Shown: positions 17,717 through 26,549 of the stretch, one piece after another
Layout of the letters: each line of letters opens with the position of its first letter
Position numbering within the stretch: position 1 is the first letter of the stretch
Source of the DNA: Sulfuricurvum sp.
Lineage (GTDB): Bacteria; Campylobacterota; Campylobacteria; Campylobacterales; Sulfurimonadaceae
Direction: 5' to 3'
Length of the DNA: 64,000 nucleotides
Assembly: GCF_028713855.1 (NCBI RefSeq)
Contig: NZ_JAQTNN010000006.1
Span: 62,001 to 126,000, forward strand
Notes under the pieces: model-generated
Databases searched by the model: none
What the model was told of the DNA's origin: nothing
Seen by the model: the letters and a program-made list of their open reading frames with translations, nothing else
Made by a program: the position numbers and the translations under genes

Positions 17717-18586
17717 ATGATACCGCTTTCCATATCTCAAAAACAAGTAGTTCTGCACTTTTTTGAAGATGATATTAAAATCGTAAAAAAATATTTTAAT
17801 GCCATCGGTTTTGATTTTGATGATGAATTCCGCTTTGATGTTTTTAAAGAATTTATCTACTCTGCCGCTGGTATGTTCAAAGATTTGGATACCACCATTT
17901 ACAATCAAGAACTTGTCAGTAAATTTAACACCATCCGCTATCTGAGTGAGCGCTATAGCGATTTTGAGCAGCGCACCAACTTTGCCCAACGAGTCTATAC
18001 CAAAGACTTTTTACTTGCACAGGAAGGATATGTTGCTGAAAAACATCAATTTGAACTTCTCAAAGCTGAACTGCAAATGCTTATTGGCAAAGAACAAAGC
18101 CTTACAGCTAGACGGGAAGTAATGGAACGTCAGTTTATAGACGAAGCCAATCTCATTTCGGACAAAGAAGCGTTTGAACACGAGCTGAAAAAAGTTCGAC
18201 GTGAACAAGTCGATACCATTCATATGATCGGAAATCATAAACACGAACTTGATGAGCGGTTCATTACCCTCAAAACATTTGAAGATCAGCACCGCGAAGA
18301 GTTTCTAACCTATTTCAATGAAATAAAAGAGAAACTCACCTACCAATTTACGCAAGCACTCAACTATTTCGGATACGATTTTAACGAGGCACTGTTTCGC
18401 AATTCCGAACTTTCAAGCTCTATTCAAAGCTTTAAAAAAGAGGCCGGAATCCAAGGGGATATCAATCTATGTAAATACGTCGAATATTATCTGCGCAGTG
18501 TTGTTCCTGAAGCTCTATCTGATACAGGGCACAAAGAACGACTTCTTATCGCAAAAAAATATTGTGACCGTGCAGGGAAAAAATGA
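17717..18586 (+). CDS. Coiled-coil protein of unknown function, first gene of the pgl operon
   Basis: 289 residues from the ATG at 17717 (a TTG one codon earlier is in frame). It has no signal peptide or membrane segment. A long charged helical region (about 100-200; EGYVAEKHQFELLKAELQML and EAFEHELKKVRREQVDTIH) should form a coiled coil. N- and C-terminal parts are globular-looking with many aromatic residues. I do not recognise the family. It overlaps the flippase gene by ATGA, so it is translationally coupled to the glycosylation machinery. A structural or regulatory role there is a guess. Confidence 0.7.
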   Translation: MIPLSISQKQVVLHFFEDDIKIVKKYFNAIGFDFDDEFRFDVFKEFIYSAAGMFKDLDTTIYNQELVSKFNTIRYLSERYSDFEQRTNFAQRVYTKDFLLAQEGYVAEKHQFELLKAELQMLIGKEQSLTARREVMERQFIDEANLISDKEAFEHELKKVRREQVDTIHMIGNHKHELDERFITLKTFEDQHREEFLTYFNEIKEKLTYQFTQALNYFGYDFNEALFRNSELSSSIQSFKKEAGIQGDINLCKYVEYYLRSVVPEALSDTGHKERLLIAKKYCDRAGKK

Positions 18587-20295
18587 GGCTTTTTTTTACG
18601 AAGCTTTTCTCTATTCTAACCAAACACGATAAAAAATTTCTTTTTATCCTAATTTTCATCTCCATTACAGTCTCCCTCATTGAAATGATCGGAGTAGGTG
18701 CGATTCTCCCCTTTATCAACATCGCCAGTAACTTTACAAATATTCACACAAACACTTATACCGAGAAAATATATACTTTCTTTCGCTTCGACAGCGATAT
18801 TAATTTTGTGATAACTATCGGTATTGGCCTTTTGATCTTTTATTTTTTACGTTCACTGCTTAATCTCGGATACTTTCATCTGTTAGCCAAATTTTCAAAA
18901 GGACGTTACCACCTCATCGCGTATCGACTCTTTGAAAATTATTTGGGGATGAGTTACCGTTCTTTTATCGATAAAAACAGTGCAGATTTATCTAAAGCCA
19001 TTGTTAATGAAGCGCAAAACATGACGGCACTCATCTCCGGTCTCCTACTGATGCTTAGTGAAGTATTCGTTGTAATATTCATATATGCGATAATGCTTTA
19101 TATCAACTGGAAAATCACCTTTTTAATCAGTACTATCCTTATTGTCAATGCTTTTTTACTCACAATGACCGTATCTCGTGCTATTAAAAAAGCAGGAATT
19201 TCCCGTGAAGAACATCAAAAAAAGTTTTTTGAAATTATCCAGAGCAGTCTCGGAAACTTCAAAATGATGAAACTCACTTCCAGCACCGAATCGATTCTTG
19301 AAAAGTTCAACCTAGCCAGTTCAGGTTATGCGTCAGCTAACATCCGAAATGAAACTCTGACCCATTTTCCCAGACTTTTCTTAGAAGCACTGGGTTTTGG
19401 CATCGTTATTTTCATGGTGCTCTATCTGATTCACAAGTATCAAAGCGATATATCCGGAGCATTAGCACTAATCTCAATGTTTATATTAGGGCTGTATCGT
19501 CTGATGCCCTCCGCCAACCGTATCCTCTCAGGCTATAATCAAATCCTTTTTTACAAAAGTTCCCTAGATATTATCCATAACGATTTGATGTATGATGCAG
19601 AAAAACTTCAAAACATCCCTATCAGTTTCGGCCAAACATTGCAACTCGATCATATCTGCTTCGAATACAATGAAGAAAAACCCATCTTGGAAGATATTTC
19701 TCTCACGATCCATAAAGGGGACAAAATCGCCTTTATCGGTGAAAGCGGCAGTGGTAAATCAACCCTTATTGATCTCATTATTGGACTTTATCGACCAAAA
19801 AGCGGAACGATCAGTATAGACGGAACACGATTGGATGAGTCCAATATCAAAGCGTGGCGAAGTAAAATCGGGTATATTCCCCAAAGTATCTACCTCTTCG
19901 ACGGTACGGTAGCCCAGAATGTCGCTTTCGGGAAACCTATCGATGATGTTCAAATTAAAGAATCTCTTCGTCAAGCCAATATTTTAGAGTTTTTGGAAAT
20001 GCACCACGAAGGAATTAATACTAGGGTTGGAGAAGGGGGAATCAAACTCAGCGGAGGCCAGCGTCAACGTATAGCCATCGCACGAGCCCTCTACGGAAAG
20101 CCTGAAATTTTAGTCCTGGATGAAGCCACCAGTGCTCTTGATACTGATAGTGAAGCCAAAATTATGGAAGAAATCTATAAAATTAGTGAGAATAAGACTT
20201 TAATCATAATTGCGCATCGATTGAGCACAACCACTAAATGTCAAAGTACGTATCGTCTAGAGAAGAGGAAATTGGCTCTAAAGCGACTTATATAA
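18583..20295 (+). CDS. pglK: Lipid-linked oligosaccharide flippase PglK (ABC exporter)
   Basis: 570 residues, a fused membrane and ATPase half-transporter that dimerises. In Campylobacter, PglK (WlaB) flips the undecaprenyl-linked glycan to the periplasm. The membrane domain opens with EMIGVGAILPFINIASNF, very like PglK. The ATPase domain has Walker A GESGSGKST (about 385-393), the signature LSGGQRQR (about 490), Walker B ILVLDEATS and switch AHRLS. The end after HRLSTTTKC (QSTYRLEKRKLALKRLI) departs from the usual C-terminal wording, possibly a small degenerate tail next to the inserted AT-rich block. Confidence 0.85.
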   Translation: MRLFFTKLFSILTKHDKKFLFILIFISITVSLIEMIGVGAILPFINIASNFTNIHTNTYTEKIYTFFRFDSDINFVITIGIGLLIFYFLRSLLNLGYFHLLAKFSKGRYHLIAYRLFENYLGMSYRSFIDKNSADLSKAIVNEAQNMTALISGLLLMLSEVFVVIFIYAIMLYINWKITFLISTILIVNAFLLTMTVSRAIKKAGISREEHQKKFFEIIQSSLGNFKMMKLTSSTESILEKFNLASSGYASANIRNETLTHFPRLFLEALGFGIVIFMVLYLIHKYQSDISGALALISMFILGLYRLMPSANRILSGYNQILFYKSSLDIIHNDLMYDAEKLQNIPISFGQTLQLDHICFEYNEEKPILEDISLTIHKGDKIAFIGESGSGKSTLIDLIIGLYRPKSGTISIDGTRLDESNIKAWRSKIGYIPQSIYLFDGTVAQNVAFGKPIDDVQIKESLRQANILEFLEMHHEGINTRVGEGGIKLSGGQRQRIAIARALYGKPEILVLDEATSALDTDSEAKIMEEIYKISENKTLIIIAHRLSTTTKCQSTYRLEKRKLALKRLI

Positions 20296-20317
20296 CTAAC
20301 GTTATACTCACTAAGAA

Positions 20318-21490
20318 ATGGATAGAATGAAAACAAAACAAAATCAACTTTTTGATTTTCTTATTGAAAATCAAAAGATTTATCCCTTTTTTGCCACCAA
20401 AATTGAGCAATCCGTGCGGCTCATGTTACGCTATTTAATAATACAAAAATTAATTTATAAAATTTTATTTCGAAATTTAACCCATAAAAAATATCTTTTT
20501 TTTGGTTTAAAGTATAAAGAGCTTATAGAATCCTTATCAAAAAATGATGTATTGCTTCTAGGAGGGGGTAAAAGTTATCTCAAATATAGTTTAAAAACAA
20601 AAATACCTACTCTTTTTGTTTATAACTATTTTAAATTTTTGCTTCCTTTTTTTAAAAATATATCTTCTGATTTTTACCCTCTTTCACAATCGATTAAACA
20701 TTTAACAAAAAGATTAATACAAACGGATGCTTGCTATTTGATTGTAGAAAGTGATTCTTTACCTCCTCATAGAATGATTATCCAAGCAGCAAAACAAGCA
20801 CATATAAAAACAATTTGCATACTTCATGGCATTAGTACATCAACATGTCCAGCGACTCTTTCAGACGGGCAATATGCTGATTACATTTTTGTTTATGACG
20901 ATCATCAAAAAAATGTTTTAATACGTGCCGGAATAGAATCAAGCAGAATACGTGTCTTTGGTTTTTACTATCCTATCCCTCTTCATCCTCCTTTAAACCT
21001 TGATCGCAAAAAGGTTTGTGTGTTTGGTCAACCATGGAAAGAATACAATATAAACATGTTTGAGCATTATCAAACTTCTACCCGTTGGATCATCCTAACT
21101 CTTTTACAAAACAGATTTGATGTAATCTATAAGCCGCATCCAGCAGAACAAGAAATATCATACATTCAGGACATATCTAATGAAGTTATGATAAATTATT
21201 TTGATATGGAAAGTTGTTTAGCGGAATATGATCTTTTTGTTTCATATGCAAGTACAGCATTACTTGAAGCAACTCTGCATGGGAAATTGGCGGTTCAAAT
21301 TTATACAGGAAATCTTTATGACGATAATTTTGAAAATTCCGAGTATGCATATACTGTCAACCTATATGATACAGATTCTTTTATTTCCCATCTGGAGCAT
21401 TCTAAACCGATAGTTCCCCTTCATTTGATTGAGTTATCAAAAAAGCCATTACAACAAAGATTCGAAGAAATTATTAGTACTCTGGAATAA
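20318..21490 (+). CDS. Putative surface-polysaccharide transferase (GT-B-like, unassigned)
   Basis: 390 residues, soluble with a basic, membrane-associating N-terminal part (about 1-80). It has ICILHGISTST, DYIFVYDDHQKN, VFGQPWKEYN, DVIYKPHPAEQ and SYASTALLEATLHGK. The KPHP and S-STxLLEA pattern occurs in GT-B-fold CDP-glycerol phosphotransferases, sialyltransferase-like and capsule-type enzymes. I cannot name the donor. The gene is strikingly AT-rich: 10 of 60 bases are G/C at 20461-20520, against 33 of 60 at 24721-24780 in pglA. It sits right after pglK, which suggests horizontal acquisition into the locus. Confidence 0.65.
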   Translation: MDRMKTKQNQLFDFLIENQKIYPFFATKIEQSVRLMLRYLIIQKLIYKILFRNLTHKKYLFFGLKYKELIESLSKNDVLLLGGGKSYLKYSLKTKIPTLFVYNYFKFLLPFFKNISSDFYPLSQSIKHLTKRLIQTDACYLIVESDSLPPHRMIIQAAKQAHIKTICILHGISTSTCPATLSDGQYADYIFVYDDHQKNVLIRAGIESSRIRVFGFYYPIPLHPPLNLDRKKVCVFGQPWKEYNINMFEHYQTSTRWIILTLLQNRFDVIYKPHPAEQEISYIQDISNEVMINYFDMESCLAEYDLFVSYASTALLEATLHGKLAVQIYTGNLYDDNFENSEYAYTVNLYDTDSFISHLEHSKPIVPLHLIELSKKPLQQRFEEIISTLE

Positions 21491-21496
21491 AATCAT

Positions 21497-22162
21497 ATGA
21501 AAAAAACATTCTATCAAGATAAACCGGATGGCTACTTTACCTCAGTTAGATTTGATTTATTAAGTCTTATTCCCAATGAAAATAAAAACAAAAAGATGCT
21601 TGAAATCGGTGCAGGAGGTGGAGATACGCTTTTATATGCCAAACAACATGGATATGCCAGTCATATATACGGCATTGATCTTTGCCAAATAGAAAATTCT
21701 TATCAAAACAACTCTCAATTTGATCAATTTATTATTGGTGATGTAGAAAATATCGACTTACCTTTCGATGAAGCGTCTTTTGATGTAATAATATGTGGAG
21801 ATGTTCTAGAACATCTCCTAGATCCATATAGCTTAGTGAAAAAATTAAAACAACTTTTAACGCCAAATGGAATTCTTATAGCGAGCCTTCCAAATATAAG
21901 GGAGTGGCATGTACTTATGGATATTGTTGTCAAAGGTGATTTTAACTACCAAAAAACAGGTATTTTAGACAAAACACATCTAAGATTTTTTTGTAAAAAA
22001 AATATAAATCATTTGTTTTTAAATAATGATATGAGTATATTAAGTTGTACAAGTAATATCGATTTCACCGGCTATAAGAAAAAAATTTTCAATCGTATTA
22101 CCAATAGATTATTCGAAGAATTCCTCACTGTGCAATATTATTATGTCGTAGGAAAACACTAA
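21497..22162 (+). CDS. Class I SAM-dependent methyltransferase
   Basis: 221 residues. It has the SAM-binding glycine motif LEIGAGGGDTLLYAKQ (about 36-51), an acidic residue after strand 2 (IYGIDLC), and the post-I motifs FDVIICGDVLEHLLDPY and ANGILIASLPNI-like GILIASLPN. This is the methyltransferase type 11/12 group, often encoded in polysaccharide clusters where it methylates a sugar. It starts seven bases after the previous gene and abuts the GT2 gene, and is AT-rich like its upstream neighbour. A role in methylating the N-glycan is inferred from context. Confidence 0.8.
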   Translation: MKKTFYQDKPDGYFTSVRFDLLSLIPNENKNKKMLEIGAGGGDTLLYAKQHGYASHIYGIDLCQIENSYQNNSQFDQFIIGDVENIDLPFDEASFDVIICGDVLEHLLDPYSLVKKLKQLLTPNGILIASLPNIREWHVLMDIVVKGDFNYQKTGILDKTHLRFFCKKNINHLFLNNDMSILSCTSNIDFTGYKKKIFNRITNRLFEEFLTVQYYYVVGKH

Positions 22163-23101
22163 ATGCAATTAATTTCGATTGCAATGACAACCTTTAACGG
22201 CGAACAATATATAAGCGAGCAAATTGAATCAATCCTCAATCAAACGCATACGAACCTTCAGATAATTATTTGCGATGACGGCTCTACTGATTCTACGCCC
22301 CGTATTTTAGAAACCTATGCAAATAAAGATCCGCGCATTACCATTATTTTCAATGACACAAATATTGGATTGGTAAAAAATTTTGAAAAAGCTCTTTCTT
22401 TATGCGCAGGAGAATACATCGCCCTAGCCGATCAGGATGACATTTGGGAAAATGACAAAATAACCTGCTTACTCTCAGCAATCAAGAGTTCTCTTCTTAT
22501 TCATTCCGATGCAACGCTTATCGACGCTCACGGAACGATTATCAATAACTCCTATACCCGCTACTCGAAAAAAAATCTCGAAAAAAACATTTATTCGTAT
22601 ATAATAGAAAATAATGTTACAGGATGTACAACACTCTTTTCTCGGGAACTTCTCACATATGCACTACCTTTTCCAGAAAATATTTTAGTTCACGATTGGT
22701 GGCTTGCACTCTGCGCTTACAAACATGGAACTATTACCTATCTAGATCAGCCCCTTATCCGATATAGGCAGCACGAAAGCAATCAAATTGGAGCATCCGA
22801 AACCTCTAAAATTCATTCATTTGAACAACGTGAAAAAGCCTATAAAAAAACAACTTTATTTTCAAAAACTCTTTTGAAGGTACCCTTCTTTTCGACGGAA
22901 GAGAAGATTTTTATTGCCCAATTAATCCAATATTACGAAGATTTTTTTTCAAAAACTTGCCGATTCCATTCTCTTTTCTTCCATCTAAGATATTTTCAAT
23001 ATTTTAATGAAAGCAAACCTTTTTCTTATAAGTTAATCGGGCTTTGTTTATCGTTTTTTGGAGCAAATAAACAACGAATTTTATGGAAATATCTAACATG
23101 A
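22163..23101 (+). CDS. Family 2 glycosyltransferase
   Basis: 312 residues. GT-A fold with the classic N-terminus ISIAMTTFNGEQYISEQIES, nucleotide-binding ICDDGSTDSTPRILE, and the metal-binding/acceptor region ADQDDIWENDK (DxD-like). The later HDWWLALCAYKHG and YRQHESNQIGA resemble rhamnosyl- and galactosyl-type GT2 enzymes. It starts on the base after the methyltransferase stop. In Campylobacter the GT2 of the locus is PglI, which adds a branching glucose; this protein could hold a comparable role, but the acceptor is not known. Confidence 0.82.
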   Translation: MQLISIAMTTFNGEQYISEQIESILNQTHTNLQIIICDDGSTDSTPRILETYANKDPRITIIFNDTNIGLVKNFEKALSLCAGEYIALADQDDIWENDKITCLLSAIKSSLLIHSDATLIDAHGTIINNSYTRYSKKNLEKNIYSYIIENNVTGCTTLFSRELLTYALPFPENILVHDWWLALCAYKHGTITYLDQPLIRYRQHESNQIGASETSKIHSFEQREKAYKKTTLFSKTLLKVPFFSTEEKIFIAQLIQYYEDFFSKTCRFHSLFFHLRYFQYFNESKPFSYKLIGLCLSFFGANKQRILWKYLT

Positions 23102-24162
23102 TAAACCTCACTTTTTTCACAAAATATCCAACACAGGGCGCAACCAGCCGATATCGGAGTTTTGCTTTTGCATCTCGCCTTTCTGAAATGAATTACAATA
23201 TCGAAATTCAATCGTTTATGCCTATTGATTATTTAAATCGTTTGTTTTCCAACCAACCCAAGCAAAAAAGCCAAATTCTCCTTTCTTATCTCGAACGGTG
23301 TTTGGCGGTATTTCGTTCATCTCAAAATCTCATCATCGAGCGTGAACTTTTCCCTTATCTCCCCTATGGAATTGAAAAGCGGTTTTTACAAGGGAAAAAC
23401 TATATTCTCGATTACGATGACAACGTTTGGGAAGACTACCACGGTAAAAAAATGCTTGAGGGCAAATATGATGATCTTGTCAAAAATGCTGCCGGCGTTA
23501 TTGTAGGGAACAATTTTCTTGAAGAGTATGTGAAAAAACTCAATCCCAGTGTCATTAAAATTCCAACAGTTATTAATCTTGATACTTATCAAACAAATGC
23601 AACTCCACAAAAGTTTGACCGTTTCTCGCTGGTATGGATCGGTAGTCCCATAACCTACCGTTATATAGAAGCGTTTGCCTCTATGTTTCAAACTCTTGCA
23701 AAAAATCTTGATTTCGATCTCATTATCATTGCTTCCAAAACATTGGAAGGCAGAGCAATATCGGGTGTATCAATGAAATTCTATGATTGGTCAAGTGAAA
23801 CAGAAGTCGCACTTTTAAAACAATCCCATATAGGGATTATGCCCCTCAATGATGATCCTTTCAGCCAAGGAAAATCAGGATTCAAACTGATTCAATATCA
23901 AGCGGCCGGACTACCTTCGGTAGCAAGTCCTGTCGGAGAAAATTGCACCATTATCCAAGAGGGGATGAATGGTTTTTTACCTAAAAAACACAATGAATGG
24001 ATTGATGCAATTACACAGCTTCATAATGACGCAGGTCTCTATACTCAATACTCGCAATATGCTCTCCAAAATGCTTTTCATTTTTCGATACAAAAATATT
24101 TCCCGATTTATAAAAACTTTATTGATACACTATTTAGTACCAAAATAGAAACAAAACAATGA
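23098..24162 (+). CDS. Family 4-type glycosyltransferase
   Basis: About 354 residues. I choose the ATG at 23098, which overlaps the GT2 stop as ATGA; an in-frame ATG at 23083 exists. GT-B fold: N-terminal GATSRYRSFAFA, a nucleotide-binding half with LVWIGSPITYRYIEAF, and GFKLIQYQAAGLPSVASPVGE near the C-terminus in place of the strict E-x7-E motif. It overlaps pglA by four bases. It is not a close match to PglH or PglJ as I recall them, so it probably adds a different sugar. Confidence 0.78.
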   Translation: MINLTFFTKYPTQGATSRYRSFAFASRLSEMNYNIEIQSFMPIDYLNRLFSNQPKQKSQILLSYLERCLAVFRSSQNLIIERELFPYLPYGIEKRFLQGKNYILDYDDNVWEDYHGKKMLEGKYDDLVKNAAGVIVGNNFLEEYVKKLNPSVIKIPTVINLDTYQTNATPQKFDRFSLVWIGSPITYRYIEAFASMFQTLAKNLDFDLIIIASKTLEGRAISGVSMKFYDWSSETEVALLKQSHIGIMPLNDDPFSQGKSGFKLIQYQAAGLPSVASPVGENCTIIQEGMNGFLPKKHNEWIDAITQLHNDAGLYTQYSQYALQNAFHFSIQKYFPIYKNFIDTLFSTKIETKQ

Positions 24163-25268
24163 CCTTCGGCTTCCTTTCCCACCTCGATTACAACCTTTGG
24201 CTCTTTCGTCTGCCGATCATGCAGGAACTGGTACGTCAAGGACATACAGTATATGCCATTTGCCCCTCAGGAGAAATAAGTAACTCATTTTGCGAACACG
24301 GCATTACCCATATCCCGTATGAAATAGAGCGTTCGAGTCTCAATCCGTTCAAAGAATTGGATGCTATACGAAATATCTATATTGCCATCAAACCTCTTAA
24401 TCTCGACATCCTCCACACCTTTACCGCCAAGCCTAATATCTACGGCACTATTGCAGGAAGATTCGCCCATGTGCCTCGTATTATCAATCTCGTCGAGGGG
24501 CTGGGAAGTTTTTATCTCGAAAACGATTTAAAAAGCCGTATTGTCCGTAATCTGATAGAGATACTCTATCGTCAAACGTTTAAACTCGCCGATACCGTAA
24601 TGTTTGTCAATCAAGATGACCCTGCTTATTTCGTTCACAAAAATATTATCCCTCAATCAAAAGTTTTTAGCATCAAAGGGGTTGGAATCGACACCGCTCT
24701 TTGGAGCCCGTTACCGAAAACAGACACGTGGATTCGTGTCACCATGGTTGCGCGTGCTCTCAAACACAAAGGGGTGCAAGAGTTCATCGATGCTGCAACG
24801 ATACTTACACAACACTATCCCGAGGTATCGTTTCAATTTGTCGGCGCACCCGATGAAGGGAACCGTTCAAGCTTCCCTGAAATATTTATGAAAGAACAGA
24901 CCTCCATACATTACCTCGGACACCAAAATAACATCCGTCACATACTTTCCCAAAGTGATATTTTTGTTCTGCCGAGCTATCGGGAAGGGTTACCACGCAC
25001 CTCTATGGAAGCGATGAGTATGGGACTGCCTATCGTTACAACTGATGTCGTCGGATGCCGGGAAACAGTGGATGATGGAATAAACGGATTCTTAGTGCCG
25101 CCGTACAACGCTTTAGCGCTCTCAGAAGCGATCAAGAAATTGATTGAGAACCCTGGTTTGCGTTCTCGAATGGGACAAGCGGGAAGAGAAAAAGCCTTAA
25201 GAGAGTTCGATGTGGCTACAATTGTCGACAAACATCTAGAAGTGTATGGACTGAAACGTGTACGTTAA
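24159..25268 (+). CDS. pglA: N-glycan alpha-1,3-GalNAc transferase-like protein PglA
   Basis: 369 residues, GT4 family. In C. jejuni PglA adds the first GalNAc to undecaprenyl-PP-diNAc-bacillosamine on the cytosolic face. The resemblance is close: GFLSHLDYNLWLFRLPIMQ start, ERSSLNPF, LVEGLGSFYLE, MVARALKHKGVQEFIDAA, HYLGHQNNI, IFVLPSYREGLPRTSMEA (the acidic E-x7-E area) and GLPIVTTDVVGCRE. The donor sugar could differ. It overlaps pglC by 11 bases. Confidence 0.85.
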   Translation: MTFGFLSHLDYNLWLFRLPIMQELVRQGHTVYAICPSGEISNSFCEHGITHIPYEIERSSLNPFKELDAIRNIYIAIKPLNLDILHTFTAKPNIYGTIAGRFAHVPRIINLVEGLGSFYLENDLKSRIVRNLIEILYRQTFKLADTVMFVNQDDPAYFVHKNIIPQSKVFSIKGVGIDTALWSPLPKTDTWIRVTMVARALKHKGVQEFIDAATILTQHYPEVSFQFVGAPDEGNRSSFPEIFMKEQTSIHYLGHQNNIRHILSQSDIFVLPSYREGLPRTSMEAMSMGLPIVTTDVVGCRETVDDGINGFLVPPYNALALSEAIKKLIENPGLRSRMGQAGREKALREFDVATIVDKHLEVYGLKRVR

Positions 25269-25863
25269 TCTCATCAAACCTCTATTGGATCGTTTCGGAG
25301 CATTGATTTTATTAATTCTCTTTTCACCTCTCATCCTACTCGTCACACTCGTGATTAGCGTTAGCATGGGACGTCCCGTTTATTTTGCTCAGCGCCGTCC
25401 CGGATTGCATGGTCAGATCTTTACAATCTATAAATTTCGTACCATGACGGATGAAAAAGATTCACAGGGGAACCTTCTGCCGGATTCAGAACGATTAAAG
25501 GGGATAGGTCAATTCATTCGAAACCTTAGTTTAGATGAGCTCCCCCAACTGCTCAATGTTCTCAAGGGTGAAATGAGTTTTATCGGACCGCGTCCTCTCT
25601 TGCCGGAATATTTGCCGCTCTATACCCCGCAACAGGCACGTAGACATGATGTCAAACCCGGCATCAGCGGATGGGCTCAAATAAACGGACGCAATGCGAT
25701 TAGCTGGGAAGAAAAATTTCGATATGATATTGAATACGTCGAAAACATATCGTTTGCTTTCGACCTTAAAATCTTTTATCGTACCTTGACAAAGCTTTTA
25801 ATAAGAGAAGGAATTTCCCAAAACGGAGAAGCAACGATGGAAAAATTCAATGGAACAAAATAA
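25258..25863 (+). CDS. pglC: Undecaprenyl phosphate diNAc-bacillosamine 1-phosphate transferase PglC
   Basis: 201 residues, a monotopic phosphoglycosyl transferase with one N-terminal re-entrant membrane helix (LLDRFGALILLILFSPLILL). Family marks are FAQRRPGLHGQIFTIYKFRT, the catalytic Asp-Glu pair in LSLDELPQLLNVLKGEMS, IGPRPLLPEYLPLY, KPGISGWAQINGRNAISWEE and the C-terminal EKFNGTK, which is nearly as in C. jejuni PglC. It starts with GTG inside the pglA end; no ATG is available nearby. Confidence 0.92.
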   Translation: MYVNLIKPLLDRFGALILLILFSPLILLVTLVISVSMGRPVYFAQRRPGLHGQIFTIYKFRTMTDEKDSQGNLLPDSERLKGIGQFIRNLSLDELPQLLNVLKGEMSFIGPRPLLPEYLPLYTPQQARRHDVKPGISGWAQINGRNAISWEEKFRYDIEYVENISFAFDLKIFYRTLTKLLIREGISQNGEATMEKFNGTK

Positions 25864-26482
25864 AGTAATTTATATTTATGGCGCAAGTGGGCATGGACGA
25901 GTAATTGCCGATATTGCTTACGCATGCGGTTACACGATAGGCGGCTGGATTGATGATAGCATATACAATGATGCCCCGGACTGGGAAACATTTATTCAGA
26001 CACATACATCCTGTCCCATTGCATTGGGCATTGGCAACAATTATACACGCTTTGAACTATCCGAAAAAATCACTCGATTGGGCTATCAGCTTCCCGCTCT
26101 TATTCATCCTTCAGCCATTATTTCACCCTCAGCTGCTATCTCCTATGGAACCGTGGTTATGCCGTTATCCGTCATCAATGCCCATGCCATTATCGGCAAA
26201 GGGGTGATTGTCAATTCCGGAGCCATTATAGAACACGATTGTATCCTCGGCGATTACTCCCATATTTCCCCAAATGCCGCGCTGGCAGGAAACGTCACCA
26301 TAGGTGACTACACTCACATTGGAATTAGTGCGACTATCATTCAAAACATAACGGTTGGAGTACACGCTCTCATCGGTGCCGGTTCAGTGGTTATTGATCA
26401 TATACCGAATAATTGCACGGCAGTGGGTGCCCCATCAAGAATTATCTCCTCTTCATTGAAACCACACCCTGTATCATCTTAA
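25850..26482 (+). CDS. pglD: UDP-4-amino-sugar N-acetyltransferase PglD
   Basis: 210 residues. PglD acetylates UDP-2-acetamido-4-amino-trideoxyglucose to UDP-diNAc-bacillosamine. The N-terminal UDP-sugar-binding Rossmann-like part has YGASGHGRVIADIA (about 7-20). The C-terminal part is a left-handed beta-helix of hexapeptide repeats with the catalytic His in the GAIIEHDCILGD turn (about 125-136), ending with GVHALIGAGSVVIDHIPNN and AVGAPSRII. It overlaps pglC by 14 bases and is followed by a 67-base gap before pglB. Confidence 0.92.
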   Translation: MEQNKVIYIYGASGHGRVIADIAYACGYTIGGWIDDSIYNDAPDWETFIQTHTSCPIALGIGNNYTRFELSEKITRLGYQLPALIHPSAIISPSAAISYGTVVMPLSVINAHAIIGKGVIVNSGAIIEHDCILGDYSHISPNAALAGNVTIGDYTHIGISATIIQNITVGVHALIGAGSVVIDHIPNNCTAVGAPSRIISSSLKPHPVSS

Positions 26483-26549
26483 ATCCATTTTTATGGGTGG
26501 TTTGGATACACTAACAAAAATTTTGTATAAACCAAAAGGTAAAAAAATA

